Source: JANXUC01 sp043782485 (GTDB taxonomy: Bacteria; Acidobacteriota; Terriglobia; Terriglobales; Acidobacteriaceae). Taken from it: a stretch of 64,000 nucleotides of DNA. This document shows positions 54,047 through 64,000 of this stretch, one piece after another (the first letter of the stretch is position 1; each line of letters starts with the position of its first letter). The stretch spans positions 1 to 64,000 of the forward strand of contig JAYWAL010000119.1 in NCBI GenBank assembly GCA_043782485.1. The letters are read 5' to 3'. The translations under genes and the position numbers were made by a program. The notes beneath the pieces are model-generated. The model worked only from the letters and a program-made list of their open reading frames with translations. It did no database searches and was not told the origin of the DNA.

Positions 54047-54143
54047 ATCGTGGTCCGGCTCCCGGGGAAAGGGCGTGCTCTGAGAAGCCCTTCCCTTAGA
54101 ACTATCGGTTGGAGTGGCCGGAGACTTTAGACGGGCTGAGGCC

Positions 54144-54749
54144 TTATTGGGACGCCCGGGCCTCTTGGGCGGCGTTACGGAGCTCGCGCCAGAGCTCTTC
54201 ACGGCCGTCGCCAGTCTTGGAGGAGCAAGCTACCACCCGGCAGTCCGGATAGGCTTTGGCCAGGCCCGCTAGGGCGTTGCGGCGCTTGTTGGCTGACAGC
54301 TTGTCGCACTTGGTGGCGGCGAGCAGGAAGGGGCGTCCGGCAGCCCGGAGGAAGTCGATAAGCTGGCCGTCACTGCCTTGCGGAGGGACGTTCAAATCGA
54401 CCAGAACGACGCACAGCGCCAGCGTAGGGCGGTCTTGCAGGTAAGGGTCAATAAAGGCGGCCCACGTGCGCGTGACAGCCTTGGGGACGCGGGCGTAGCC
54501 ATAGCCAGGCAGGTCGGCCAGCTGCATCTCAGGCGCGGACTTTCCAGGCCATTGCAGCTCGAAAAAATTGATCATTTGCGTGCGACCGGGCGTAGAGCTG
54601 GTTTTCGCGATTTTCGTGCCCACTAGGGAGTTGATCAGGCTCGATTTGCCGACGTTCGAGCGGCCCAGAAAGGCCACCTCCGGCAAGCCCGGGGGCGGGA
54701 AGTGGGCGGCATCAACGGCGGAGGTGACAAAGCGGGCTAGAACGCGCAT
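54144..54749 (-). CDS. engB: Ribosome biogenesis GTPase EngB/YsxC
   Basis: A 201-residue GTPase. G1 GRSNVGKSSLINSL, G2 TPGRTQ, G3 DLPGYGYA and G4 TKCDK are all visible in the standard spacing. EngB is an essential late-stage factor for the 50S ribosomal subunit. It lies next to the proteolysis operon, a common core arrangement; the gap to lon is about 130 bases. Confidence 0.96.
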   Translation of the reverse strand: MRVLARFVTSAVDAAHFPPPGLPEVAFLGRSNVGKSSLINSLVGTKIAKTSSTPGRTQMINFFELQWPGKSAPEMQLADLPGYGYARVPKAVTRTWAAFIDPYLQDRPTLALCVVLVDLNVPPQGSDGQLIDFLRAAGRPFLLAATKCDKLSANKRRNALAGLAKAYPDCRVVACSSKTGDGREELWRELRNAAQEARASQ

Positions 54750-54879
54750 GGGGGGCTAGAAGCTGGCGTAGCCGCGGGCGCCCTCGCCTGCGGGGTCTTG
54801 TTTTCCAAACGACCTTACAATTGCGCTACCGAAAACCACTCCCAAAATACCTTCTGCGAGCGCGGGCGCCCAGGCCCGC

Positions 54880-57282
<2,403 letters not shown>

Positions 57283-57374
57283 AGTACCATCCTACTTCAT
57301 TTAGTCAAGAAAATGGCGCGGCTGGTGGCCGCGCCCGCCAGCGGGGTCCGCTGGCATTATGTACGAGGCAGGTT

Positions 57375-58667
57375 CTAGCCTGCTTTTTCCATCATGCCAA
57401 TGGAGACGTCGCGTTTTTCCACCATCTCGCGCGTCACTTCGAATTCCTTCAGCTTCTTCTGGCTCGGCAGGTGGTACATCAGGTCAAGCATCAGCTCTTC
57501 CAGAATCATGCGCAGGCCGCGGGCACCCACCTTGCGGACCATTGCCTGTCGGGCAATCGCCTTGAGCGCTTCGTCGCTGAATTTCAGGCGAACGTTCTCG
57601 AACTCGAAAAGCCTCTGATACTGTTTGATGATCGCATTCTTGGGACGCGTCAAAATTTCTATCAGGGCGAATTCGTCAAGTTCGTCGAGCATGCCGACAA
57701 CAGGTAGGCGGCCCACAAACTCCGGAATCAGGCCGAATTTCATCAAGTCTTCCGGCTGCACGTTGCCCAGCATTTCTGCCGTGGATTTTTTGTCCACCTT
57801 CGCCGTCTGAGCCTGCAATTCCGCTTCTGCGGCTGCTGATTCCGATTTAAAGCCCAAACCCTTCTTGCCCATACGTCGGGAGATGATCTTGTCGAGTCCT
57901 ACAAACGCCCCGCCGCAAATGAACAGAATGTTGGTCGTATCCACTGGCGTGAATTCCTGGTGAGGATGCTTGCGACCGCCTTGCGGAGGAACGTTGGCAA
58001 CCGTCCCTTCCAGAATCTTCAGCAGCGCCTGTTGCACGCCTTCGCCAGACACATCGCGGGTAATGGACGGGTTCTCGTCCTTGCGCCCTATCTTATCCAC
58101 TTCGTCAATGTAGATAATCCCAGTCTGGCAGCGCGCCACATCGCCATCCGCAGCCTGCAACAGCTTCAGAATGATGTTCTCCACGTCCTCGCCCACGTAC
58201 CCAGCTTCGGTCAGCGTCGTGGCATCCACAATGGCAAACGGAACATCCAGCATCTTCGCCAATGTCTGCGCCAGCAAAGTCTTGCCCGTGCCCGTCGGCC
58301 CAATCAACATGATGTTCGACTTGGCGAGTTCAATATCCGTCGCCTTCTGCCGGTTCATGTAAATGCGCTTGTAGTGGTTGTAAACCGCAACCGCGAGCTT
58401 TTTCTTGGTCTGCTCCTGGCCGATGACGTACTCGTCGAGGAACGTCTTCACTTCCTGCGGCTTCGGCAAGTGGCTGGGAGTGGTCGCGGTCGTCGCGGTG
58501 GTGGTCCGGTCGTCTTCCAGAATCGAATTGCACACAGCCACGCACTCATCGCAAATGTAGGCGCGCGGATAATCGCTGGGCGAAGAAATCAGCTTCGCCA
58601 CCGACTCCTGCGACTTGTGGCAGAACGAACACCGTAGGACTTCGTCGGAGCCTGACCTGTTCTTCAC
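57375..58667 (-). CDS. clpX: ATP-dependent Clp protease ATP-binding subunit ClpX
   Basis: A 430-residue AAA+ unfoldase. The N-terminal zinc finger has Cys13, Cys16, Cys39 and Cys42; Walker A GPTGTGKT, VGEDVENI and DEVDKIGRK follow. The IGF-type loop for docking to ClpP is not obvious by eye in the region SRRMGKKGLGFKSE. It unfolds tagged substrates for ClpP, encoded just upstream. Confidence 0.97.
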   Translation of the reverse strand: MKNRSGSDEVLRCSFCHKSQESVAKLISSPSDYPRAYICDECVAVCNSILEDDRTTTATTATTPSHLPKPQEVKTFLDEYVIGQEQTKKKLAVAVYNHYKRIYMNRQKATDIELAKSNIMLIGPTGTGKTLLAQTLAKMLDVPFAIVDATTLTEAGYVGEDVENIILKLLQAADGDVARCQTGIIYIDEVDKIGRKDENPSITRDVSGEGVQQALLKILEGTVANVPPQGGRKHPHQEFTPVDTTNILFICGGAFVGLDKIISRRMGKKGLGFKSESAAAEAELQAQTAKVDKKSTAEMLGNVQPEDLMKFGLIPEFVGRLPVVGMLDELDEFALIEILTRPKNAIIKQYQRLFEFENVRLKFSDEALKAIARQAMVRKVGARGLRMILEELMLDLMYHLPSQKKLKEFEVTREMVEKRDVSIGMMEKAG

Positions 58668-58726
58668 GGCTTGCCCTTCTTCCCGCCGGCGAGTGCCCGG
58701 CCAACCCCGAAAACCCGACTATACAT

Positions 58727-59356
58727 TTACTTGGTCTTGTAAATGATATCGTCGATGATTCCGTACTCCTTGGACTGCTGCGCGTTCATGATGAAGTCGC
58801 GCTCTACATCCTTTTCTACCTTATCCAACTTCTGTCCGCTATGTTTCGAGAGTAACTGGTTCGTTAGCTCGCGCATGCGTAGAATCTCCCGCGCATGAAT
58901 GTCAATATCGGTCGCCTGCCCGGAAAGCCCTCCCATCGAAGGCTGGTGGATCAGGATGCGCGAGTTCGGCAGTGCCATACGCTTCTTGGCTTGGCCTGAC
59001 GCCAACAGTAAAGCCGCCATGGACGCCGCCTGCCCTACACACAGCGTGACCACATCGTTCTTCACGTACTGCATCGTGTCGTAGATGGCCATACCCGCCG
59101 TAATCGATCCGCCCGGAGAGTTAATGTAAAGCTGGATGTCTTTCTCCGGATCTTCCTGCGCCAGAAACAACATCTGCGCAATCACCAGGTTCGCAATGTT
59201 GTCGTCGATCGGTGTTCCAATGAAGATAATGTTGTCGCGCAGCAGACGCGAGTAAATGTCATAAGCTCGTTCGCCGCGCCCGGTCTGCTCAATTACCATG
59301 GGCACCAGCATCATCTGCGGACTGTAACTATTCTTCGTGTCGTTCACTGATCTCAT
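58727..59356 (-). CDS. clpP: ATP-dependent Clp protease proteolytic subunit ClpP
   Basis: A 209-residue serine protease. Ser112 in GQAASMAALLL and His137 in RILIHQPSMGG are the catalytic pair; the Asp lies in the EKDVERD stretch near 183-187. It forms the double heptamer ring served by ClpX. A short N-terminal propeptide-like extension (about 15 residues) precedes the mature core, as usual. Confidence 0.97.
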   Translation of the reverse strand: MRSVNDTKNSYSPQMMLVPMVIEQTGRGERAYDIYSRLLRDNIIFIGTPIDDNIANLVIAQMLFLAQEDPEKDIQLYINSPGGSITAGMAIYDTMQYVKNDVVTLCVGQAASMAALLLASGQAKKRMALPNSRILIHQPSMGGLSGQATDIDIHAREILRMRELTNQLLSKHSGQKLDKVEKDVERDFIMNAQQSKEYGIIDDIIYKTK

Positions 59357-59409
59357 TCCTCCAGGAATGTTGCCACTGTTGAAGAGGGAGTCGCCATAGC
59401 CCAGAAGGC

Positions 59410-60681
59410 CTAAGCAGACTGACGGTACAGAAATTCCAAAGCTTTTTCGTTGCGGATTCTATGACGGATTCTATCCAGCGCTCCATCCTCCGTCAAACGC
59501 GCCCGAACCGCTTCCGAGGTCTGCTTGGTTTGCTTCGAAATCGATTCAATCTCGTGATTCACTTCTTCATCCGAGGCTTCCAGCTTCTCCAGTTCGGCAA
59601 TGCGTTCCAGCAGCAGCGAAGACTTCACTTCCTGTTCCGCTCCTTCACGCTGTCCCGCGCGCAGGCGCGTAAAGTCCATGCCCTTCATGTCTTCCGGCTT
59701 CATGCCCTGTGCCGCCAGTGCCCGCAACCCACGTTCCAGTCGCAGATCAACTTGCCGTTCCACCAGCGCCTCCGGCACCCGGAATTCATTTCGCTTCACC
59801 AGATCCGCCATCAACTTTTCCTTGCCTTCGCGTTCAATCGTCTGGCGCTTCTCCGTTTCCATCTGCTCGCGGATGCGTTGGCGAATCTGGTCCATCGTCT
59901 GAAAATCGTTGCCCAGTTCCTTGGCGAAGTCGTCGTTCAACTCCGGCAGCGCCTTCTGCTTCAGCGCCAGCACCTTCACGGTGTAGCTGAACGTAGTGCC
60001 CGCTAACCGCTTATCGGTGTAATCCTCGGCGTACTTCACATCAAAAGTGCGCTCGTCGCCCGCCGACGCCCCCCGCAGGTTCTCCGTAAACTCGGGCAGC
60101 GTGTTCTTGCCGCCGATTTCCACCAGAATTTCGTCCATCTTAATTGGCGCGCCGTCTCCGTCCTTGGTCGTACCCACCAGGCTCACCTGGGCAAATTCGC
60201 CCTCCGCCAGCGTTCGGCCTTCGATGGGCGTGTAGGTCGCATGCTGCTCGCGGATGTCCCCAATCGCTTGGTTCACTTCTTCCTCTGTCACCACGATCTC
60301 CGGATGCTCCGCGCGAAGCTCTTTATAGCCTTCGACCGGAATCTCCGGCATGACTTCGAAACTCGCCTTGAAGCGCAGCGGCTCGCCGTCCTGGATTTGC
60401 AGGTCCGACACCTGCGGCTGCGACACGGGGTACAGCCCCTGGCGGTCGGTTTCCTTCCGGAAATGCTGCGGGACGAGCGCTTCCACCACTTCGCTCTTGA
60501 TGTCCTCGGAAAAGCGCTGCCGGATGACCGTGGCCGGGACATGCCCCTTCCGGAATCCAGGAATTCGTGCCAGCTTCTGGAATTTCTGGACGATGGCCTC
60601 GGTTTTCCGGGCCACTTCATCGGCCGGGACTAGGACTTCAATCTCGCGTTTACAATCGTTTTTTGTCTCTGCAATACTCAC
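59410..60681 (-). CDS. tig: Trigger factor
   Basis: A 423-residue chaperone. The ribosome-binding loop GFRKGHVPA, an FKBP-like PPIase domain in the middle, and the helical C-terminal arms are in order. It binds nascent chains at the exit tunnel. First gene of the tig-clpP-clpX-lon operon, behind a candidate promoter. Confidence 0.96.
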   Translation of the reverse strand: MSIAETKNDCKREIEVLVPADEVARKTEAIVQKFQKLARIPGFRKGHVPATVIRQRFSEDIKSEVVEALVPQHFRKETDRQGLYPVSQPQVSDLQIQDGEPLRFKASFEVMPEIPVEGYKELRAEHPEIVVTEEEVNQAIGDIREQHATYTPIEGRTLAEGEFAQVSLVGTTKDGDGAPIKMDEILVEIGGKNTLPEFTENLRGASAGDERTFDVKYAEDYTDKRLAGTTFSYTVKVLALKQKALPELNDDFAKELGNDFQTMDQIRQRIREQMETEKRQTIEREGKEKLMADLVKRNEFRVPEALVERQVDLRLERGLRALAAQGMKPEDMKGMDFTRLRAGQREGAEQEVKSSLLLERIAELEKLEASDEEVNHEIESISKQTKQTSEAVRARLTEDGALDRIRHRIRNEKALEFLYRQSA

Positions 60682-60739
60682 GGTTCGCCTTCGTGGAACG
60701 GGGAAGATGGAGCCAAAATCGCGGCACCCACAATCTTTG

Positions 60740-60769
60740 ACTATAAAGAGTAGCCAGCGGCAAGGTCAA
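60740..60769 (-). promoter_or_regulatory. Candidate sigma-70 promoter of the tig operon
   Basis: On the minus strand TTGACC (60769-60764), an 18-base spacer and TATAGT (60745-60740). It is about 59 bases ahead of the tig start, which fits a housekeeping promoter. Confidence 0.55.
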
Positions 60770-60841
60770 ACCCGCCAGGTTGCTCTTTTGGCTACACTGC
60801 TGATGACGAACGTAATCAGTAGATGCTGGATTCGAAGAAAA

Positions 60842-60890
60842 GACTTGTCATCTCGAGAAAGACCTTGTCATCCCGACCGAAGCGGAGGGA
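60842..60890. repeat. REP-like fragment with a repeated GTCATC motif
   Basis: ACTTGTCATCTCGAGAAAG is followed directly by a near copy CCTTGTCATCCCGACCGAAG, then GCGGAGGGACC. The second half resembles a widespread acidobacterial extragenic repeat (from memory). The remaining bases of the gap to the glycosylase gene show nothing else. Confidence 0.4.
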
Positions 60891-60948
60891 CCGCTTTGGC
60901 TCCTATAGCAGCTCGACTAGCCACGACTGACAGCGACGAAACACCCCC

Positions 60949-61641
60949 ATGCCCACAACCCTAACCGTCCTAAACCGCGAGGTCATCACCTGCCACCTCT
61001 GCCCGCGCCTGGTCGCCTACCGCGAACAAATCGCCCGCGAAAAACGCCGCGCCTACCGCCACCACGACTACTGGGGCAAGCCCGTCCCCGGATTCGGCGA
61101 TCCACAAGCGAAAGTCTTAATCCTCGGTCTCGCTCCCGGTGCCCACGGCTCCAACCGCACCGGACGCCCCTTTACCGGCGATTCCTCGGGAAACTTCATG
61201 TTTCCCGTGCTGTATCAGGCTGGGTTTGCCTCTCAGCCCACCAGCACCCATCGTGGCGATGGCCTCGTTCTCAACAACGCCTACATCACCGCCGCCGTTC
61301 GCTGCGCGCCTCCGCAGAACAAGCCGACTCCCGCCGAAGCCGCCAACTGCGCCCCCTACTTCGACCGCGAGATCGCCGCCCTGCCTCGATTGAAAGTTGT
61401 GCTCGCCCTCGGCCGCATTGCCTTTGAGGCCTACCTCAACCACCTAAAGCGGCAGCGCCTGATCGGCAGCAAAAAGCAATTTCCCTTCGAGCACGGCGCG
61501 GAATATTCCACCCCCGACGGCCGCATTCTGCAAATTTCCTATCACCCCTCCAACCAAAACACACAGACCGGAACCCTGACGCGACAGATGTTTCTCCAAG
61601 TCCTTGAGCGGACGGCTAGTCTGGTAGCGAAGCTGGACTAG
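60949..61641 (+). CDS. Family 5 uracil-DNA glycosylase (UDGb)
   Basis: A 230-residue enzyme. GLAPGAHGSNRTGRPFTGD near 62-80 is the UDGb active-site motif 1 (without the Asp/Asn of family 1), and SYHPSNQNTQTGTLT near 198-212 is motif 2. Four cysteines (Cys15, Cys18 and two later ones) would hold an iron-sulfur cluster. It removes uracil and other deaminated bases from DNA. No operon partner. Confidence 0.93.
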   Translation: MPTTLTVLNREVITCHLCPRLVAYREQIAREKRRAYRHHDYWGKPVPGFGDPQAKVLILGLAPGAHGSNRTGRPFTGDSSGNFMFPVLYQAGFASQPTSTHRGDGLVLNNAYITAAVRCAPPQNKPTPAEAANCAPYFDREIAALPRLKVVLALGRIAFEAYLNHLKRQRLIGSKKQFPFEHGAEYSTPDGRILQISYHPSNQNTQTGTLTRQMFLQVLERTASLVAKLD

Positions 61642-61722
61642 CTCGCAAGTGCATTTCGGTGAGCAATCGAGTGGAAGTTACCCCGGGTCCTCAAACTTCC
61701 AGCCCCTGTGCCGATAACCACC

Positions 61723-61802
61723 GTGTGGCGCGGAATGTGGGGCCTTGCTAAGCAAGAACGGCAGAGCAGCGAACCTGCCCTCACGTTCGATCCGCGCCAC
61801 AC
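61723..61802. repeat. 80-bp element bounded by 12-bp inverted repeats
   Basis: GTGTGGCGCGGA at 61723-61734 and its exact complement TCCGCGCCACAC at 61791-61802; a small inner hairpin TTGCT-A-AGCAA follows the left arm. It lies in the 177-base convergent gap between the glycosylase and murB and may act as a bidirectional terminator or be another small repeat. Confidence 0.6.
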
Positions 61803-61818
61803 TACTAGAACCCAACTA

Positions 61819-62865
61819 CTACAACCCAACAAACACCGGCTCGGTCATCAGCTGCACGCCCCATTGTTCCCGCACACGCTGCTCGATCATGTACTTCAGC
61901 TCGAAAACGTCCGCCGCCGTCGCCCCGCCGCGGTTCACAATCGCCAGCGCATGTTTCCGCGAAATGCCCACCCGTCCAAGGTTGAACCCCTTGGCAAAAC
62001 CAGAATGCTCCACCAGCCACGCCGCTGAGACTTTCTTCCGCGCCGAAACCATGGGGTAGCTGGGCACCTGAAGGCTTCTCTTCGCGGCCTCCGCCATCAG
62101 GTTTTCGTACTCGACTTCACTGAGTACTGGGTTTTTGAAAAACGATCCTGCGCTGCGGCAGTCTTCGTCTCCGGCCATGATCAACATGGCCTTGCCCGCG
62201 CGAATGGTGCGTACCGCCTCCCGCGTCTGCGCCAGCGTGGGTGCCGTCGTCCAGGCCGCAAAATGCCGCTGCAAGTCCGCATAACGAATGCTCGGCGGCG
62301 CCCCCGGAGTTAATTCATAGCTCGCGCGCAGCAGGATGTATCGGCCCTTCTGCGTACTGTTGAAAATACTCGAGCGGTAGGAAAACCCGCATTCGGCGGT
62401 CGTCATCTCCCGCGTTCGCATGTCTGCCAGGTCCAGCGCCAGCACCCCGCAAATCGTATCTCCAGCCTCTTGCCCGTAAGCCCCAACGTTCTGCACGGGC
62501 GTGCCCCCAACGCTCCCCGGAATCCCGCTCATGCACTCGACCCCGGCGCAATTCCGACTCACTGCATGGGCCACAAATCGGTCCCATTCCTCGCCTGCCC
62601 CGACGTCAAACCGCACCCGATCCGGTCGAGATTGCTCCTCAATGCCCAGAATCGAGATCTTCAACACCAGCCCCGGCCATCCCGCATCCGAGACCACCAA
62701 ATTGCTGCCTCCGCCCAGGATGAACAGCGGCAACTCCCGCAGTCCGGCCCAGTCGACGGCTTCCCGTACTTCGGCCTCGGACGCCGCATCAACAAAATAC
62801 CGCGCCGCGCCGCCGACTTGCAGCGTAGTCAGTGGCGCCAGCGGAATGTCTTCCTGTAAGTTCAT
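61819..62865 (-). CDS. murB: UDP-N-acetylenolpyruvoylglucosamine reductase MurB
   Basis: A 348-residue flavoenzyme. Motifs: PLTTLQVGGAARYFV, ILGGGSNLVV (FAD), GIPGSVGGTPVQNVGAYGQE, GYRSSIF-type stretch (SYRSSIFN) and AGSFFKNPVLS with the catalytic Ser. It reduces the enolpyruvyl group to make UDP-MurNAc. The ATG at 62865 (MNLQED) is chosen; a 20-codon extension upstream is not conserved. The sequence is of the long, type II-like form. Confidence 0.95.
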   Translation of the reverse strand: MNLQEDIPLAPLTTLQVGGAARYFVDAASEAEVREAVDWAGLRELPLFILGGGSNLVVSDAGWPGLVLKISILGIEEQSRPDRVRFDVGAGEEWDRFVAHAVSRNCAGVECMSGIPGSVGGTPVQNVGAYGQEAGDTICGVLALDLADMRTREMTTAECGFSYRSSIFNSTQKGRYILLRASYELTPGAPPSIRYADLQRHFAAWTTAPTLAQTREAVRTIRAGKAMLIMAGDEDCRSAGSFFKNPVLSEVEYENLMAEAAKRSLQVPSYPMVSARKKVSAAWLVEHSGFAKGFNLGRVGISRKHALAIVNRGGATAADVFELKYMIEQRVREQWGVQLMTEPVFVGL

Positions 62866-62911
62866 GCTTTTCTTCAATATACAGGGCGTTGCTCCGGACC
62901 CCTGAGAACGA

Positions 62912-63046
62912 AGGTGCCTCCTCACGAACGCCGAACAGCGGTCCCGTAAGAGGGCACCCCTTGCGGACGCGCCGAACAGCCTTCGCTTAACGAGGTGGCC
63001 GCCTTGCGCACGCCCGATCGCCCGTGGGTTAACCGCGTGGGTTAAC
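62912..63046. repeat. Three degenerate ~40-bp tandem units plus a short direct repeat
   Basis: Units beginning AGG at 62912, 62951 and 62993 (periods 39 and 42) share a pattern of CC-T-rich start, a GACGC or CACGC stretch, CGAACAGC or CGATCGCC, and a GTAA or TTAA end. The last unit leads into CGTGGGTTAAC repeated twice (63022-63045). They lie upstream of murB and may act as spacers or binding sites. Divergence is high. Confidence 0.45.
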
Positions 63047-63061
63047 TAAGATTCGTATCAG

Positions 63062-63125
63062 GCCACCGCTTCAGCGGTGGCGCCAGTGCTTTGTTTTGAG
63101 GGCGCCTTCAGGCGCTGAATTTTGA
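63062..63125. repeat. Palindromic repeat related to the 47.6 and 52.3 kb elements
   Basis: Hairpin GCCACCGCT-TC-AGCGGTGGC at 63062-63081, then a tail TTCAGGCGCTGAATTTTGAA near 63108-63126 that also appears with changes after the repeat elements at 47829 and 52302. It marks a dispersed family of small elements. Confidence 0.55.
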
Positions 63126-63201
63126 ACCCCAACCTGGTACCCCCAGCTGCAAACGTGTCGTTCGATATAGAATGAAAGCTCTACTTCGAGGTGAGCCATC
63201 T

Positions 63202-63639
63202 ATGCCCATGTATCCAGAAATCATGTTGATCCCGATGCGAGAAGAACTGACCCGCGCCGGTGTCGAAGAACTTCGTACCCCCGAAGCTGTCGATGCCGCT
63301 CTCACCAACCAGTTGGGGACTTCGATGGTAATCGTCAATTCCGTCTGCGGTTGCGCCGCTGGCAAAATGCGACCAGCCGTCCGCCAGGCATTGCAGCATG
63401 GCATTAAGCCGGACAAGGTCTACAGCGTTTTCGCAGGTCAAGACCGCGAAGCCACCGACAAAGCGCGCGGCTACTTCTCCGGCTACCCGTCGTCCTCGCC
63501 ATCCATCGGCATTCTGCGCGATGGCCAACTCGTCTACATGATGCAGCGCAGCCAGATCGAAAGCCGCGACGCCGCCACCATTGCCGCCGACTTGACCGCC
63601 GCATTCGAAAAGCTTTGCGCCAAAGTCACAACCCAATAA
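63202..63639 (+). CDS. BrxA/BrxB-family bacilliredoxin
   Basis: A 145-residue thioredoxin-fold protein of the YphP/YqiW family. The redox motif CGC occurs in NSVCGCAAGKMRPA, followed by PDKVYSVFAGQDREAT and the FSGYPSSSPSIGI segment. Members remove bacillithiol from S-bacillithiolated proteins or act as disulfide isomerases. ATG 63202 is preferred because GAGGTGA precedes it by 7 bases; the ATG 10 codons earlier lacks a site. Bacillithiol itself is not proven here. Confidence 0.88.
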   Translation: MPMYPEIMLIPMREELTRAGVEELRTPEAVDAALTNQLGTSMVIVNSVCGCAAGKMRPAVRQALQHGIKPDKVYSVFAGQDREATDKARGYFSGYPSSSPSIGILRDGQLVYMMQRSQIESRDAATIAADLTAAFEKLCAKVTTQ

Positions 63640-63707
63640 ACGAAAGTATACGGGGAGCGCCGGCACTACCGCCCGCGCTCCACATCTTTGACCCACCAGA
63701 GCCACCG

Positions 63708-64000
63708 CTATTCCGCCAAATAAGCAGACCGCTGCCGACTACCAGCCACTTCCAAACGCAAAGCCTCCGGGGAGCGCATCGTCCGAATGTCCCGCATGGG
63801 CGGCTGACCGAAAAATCGACTATATTCCCGATTAAATTGGCTTGCACTCTCGTATCCCACCTCAATGGCCGCGCTAGCTGCGTCCAGACCATCGACCAGC
63901 ATGCGTCCCCGCGCTGTTTGCAACCGCAGCTGCTTTTGATATTGCAGAGGACTCATCGCGGTTAGCGCCCGGAAATGATGGTGCAGGGTGGATACACCCA
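63708..64000 (-). CDS. AraC-family transcriptional regulator, amino-terminal part beyond right edge
   Basis: Only the C-terminal DNA-binding region is inside the window: VSTLHHHFRALTAMSPLQYQ, then GYESASQFNREYSRFFGQPP, the usual second helix-turn-helix. The rest of the sensor lies outside. Targets unknown. Confidence 0.9.
   Translation of the reverse strand, partial: GVSTLHHHFRALTAMSPLQYQKQLRLQTARGRMLVDGLDAASAAIEVGYESASQFNREYSRFFGQPPMRDIRTMRSPEALRLEVAGSRQRSAYLAE

Noticed and set aside
53396..54202. A longer PilZ protein starting at 54202
   Set aside because: The extra amino-terminal part would overlap the 3' end of engB in another frame and is proline- and serine-rich filler.

Overview
The window looks like a piece of chromosome from a moderately GC-rich soil bacterium, most likely an Acidobacteriota member. 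This is inferred from the style of the proteins: a Ser/Thr kinase fused to a TolB-like propeller, several related GAF and PilZ regulators, a large exopolysaccharide locus, and many small palindromic intergenic repeats. No rRNA or tRNA gene was seen, so the taxonomic call rests on gene content alone.

Region 1 (1-11823, minus strand) is one tight operon: wzm, wzt, a standalone adenylation enzyme, then a giant non-ribosomal peptide synthetase (NRPS) that runs off the left edge. The visible NRPS order is PCP-C-FkbH-PCP-C-A-PCP-C-(A). The FkbH part is a HAD-type glyceryl-loading domain, the adenylation domain carries a glycine-like pocket, and the free adenylation enzyme lacks the Asp typical of amino-acid activation. 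Read together, the operon may make and export an acyl-glyceryl-glycyl product through a polysaccharide-type ABC transporter. This is the most unusual system in the window.

Region 2 (12263-17605, minus) holds housekeeping or accessory genes: an FMN alpha-hydroxy-acid dehydrogenase, the kinase-propeller protein and a cystathionine beta-lyase.

Region 3 (17713-44119, mostly plus) is a large surface-polysaccharide locus. It begins with pseB and pseC homologues and an aldo/keto reductase. Then come six glycosyltransferases (five GT4, one GT2), a candidate seventh of unknown family, three methyltransferases, an O-antigen polymerase/ligase, a bi-domain oxidoreductase, a carbamoyltransferase, an Asp-box propeller and a D-glucuronyl C5-epimerase. 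It ends with a Wza-type exporter, a WecA-type initiating transferase and a UDP-GlcNAc 2-epimerase. Many genes overlap by ATGA, so the polymer genes form long transcription units. Three in-frame 15-bp tandem repeats lie in two of these genes.

Region 4 (44253-54046) is a signalling neighbourhood: a zinc-ribbon GAF protein, a PilZ-GAF-Sel1 membrane protein, a GAF-transmembrane-AMIN-amidase cell-wall hydrolase, a REC-PilZ protein and another PilZ protein. Interspersed are a GNAT acetyltransferase, a UDP-sugar epimerase and two copies of a compound palindromic repeat element.

Region 5 (54144-64000) is conserved core: engB, then tig-clpP-clpX-lon in one operon with a good candidate promoter, a family 5 uracil-DNA glycosylase, murB, a bacilliredoxin and the end of an AraC-family regulator.
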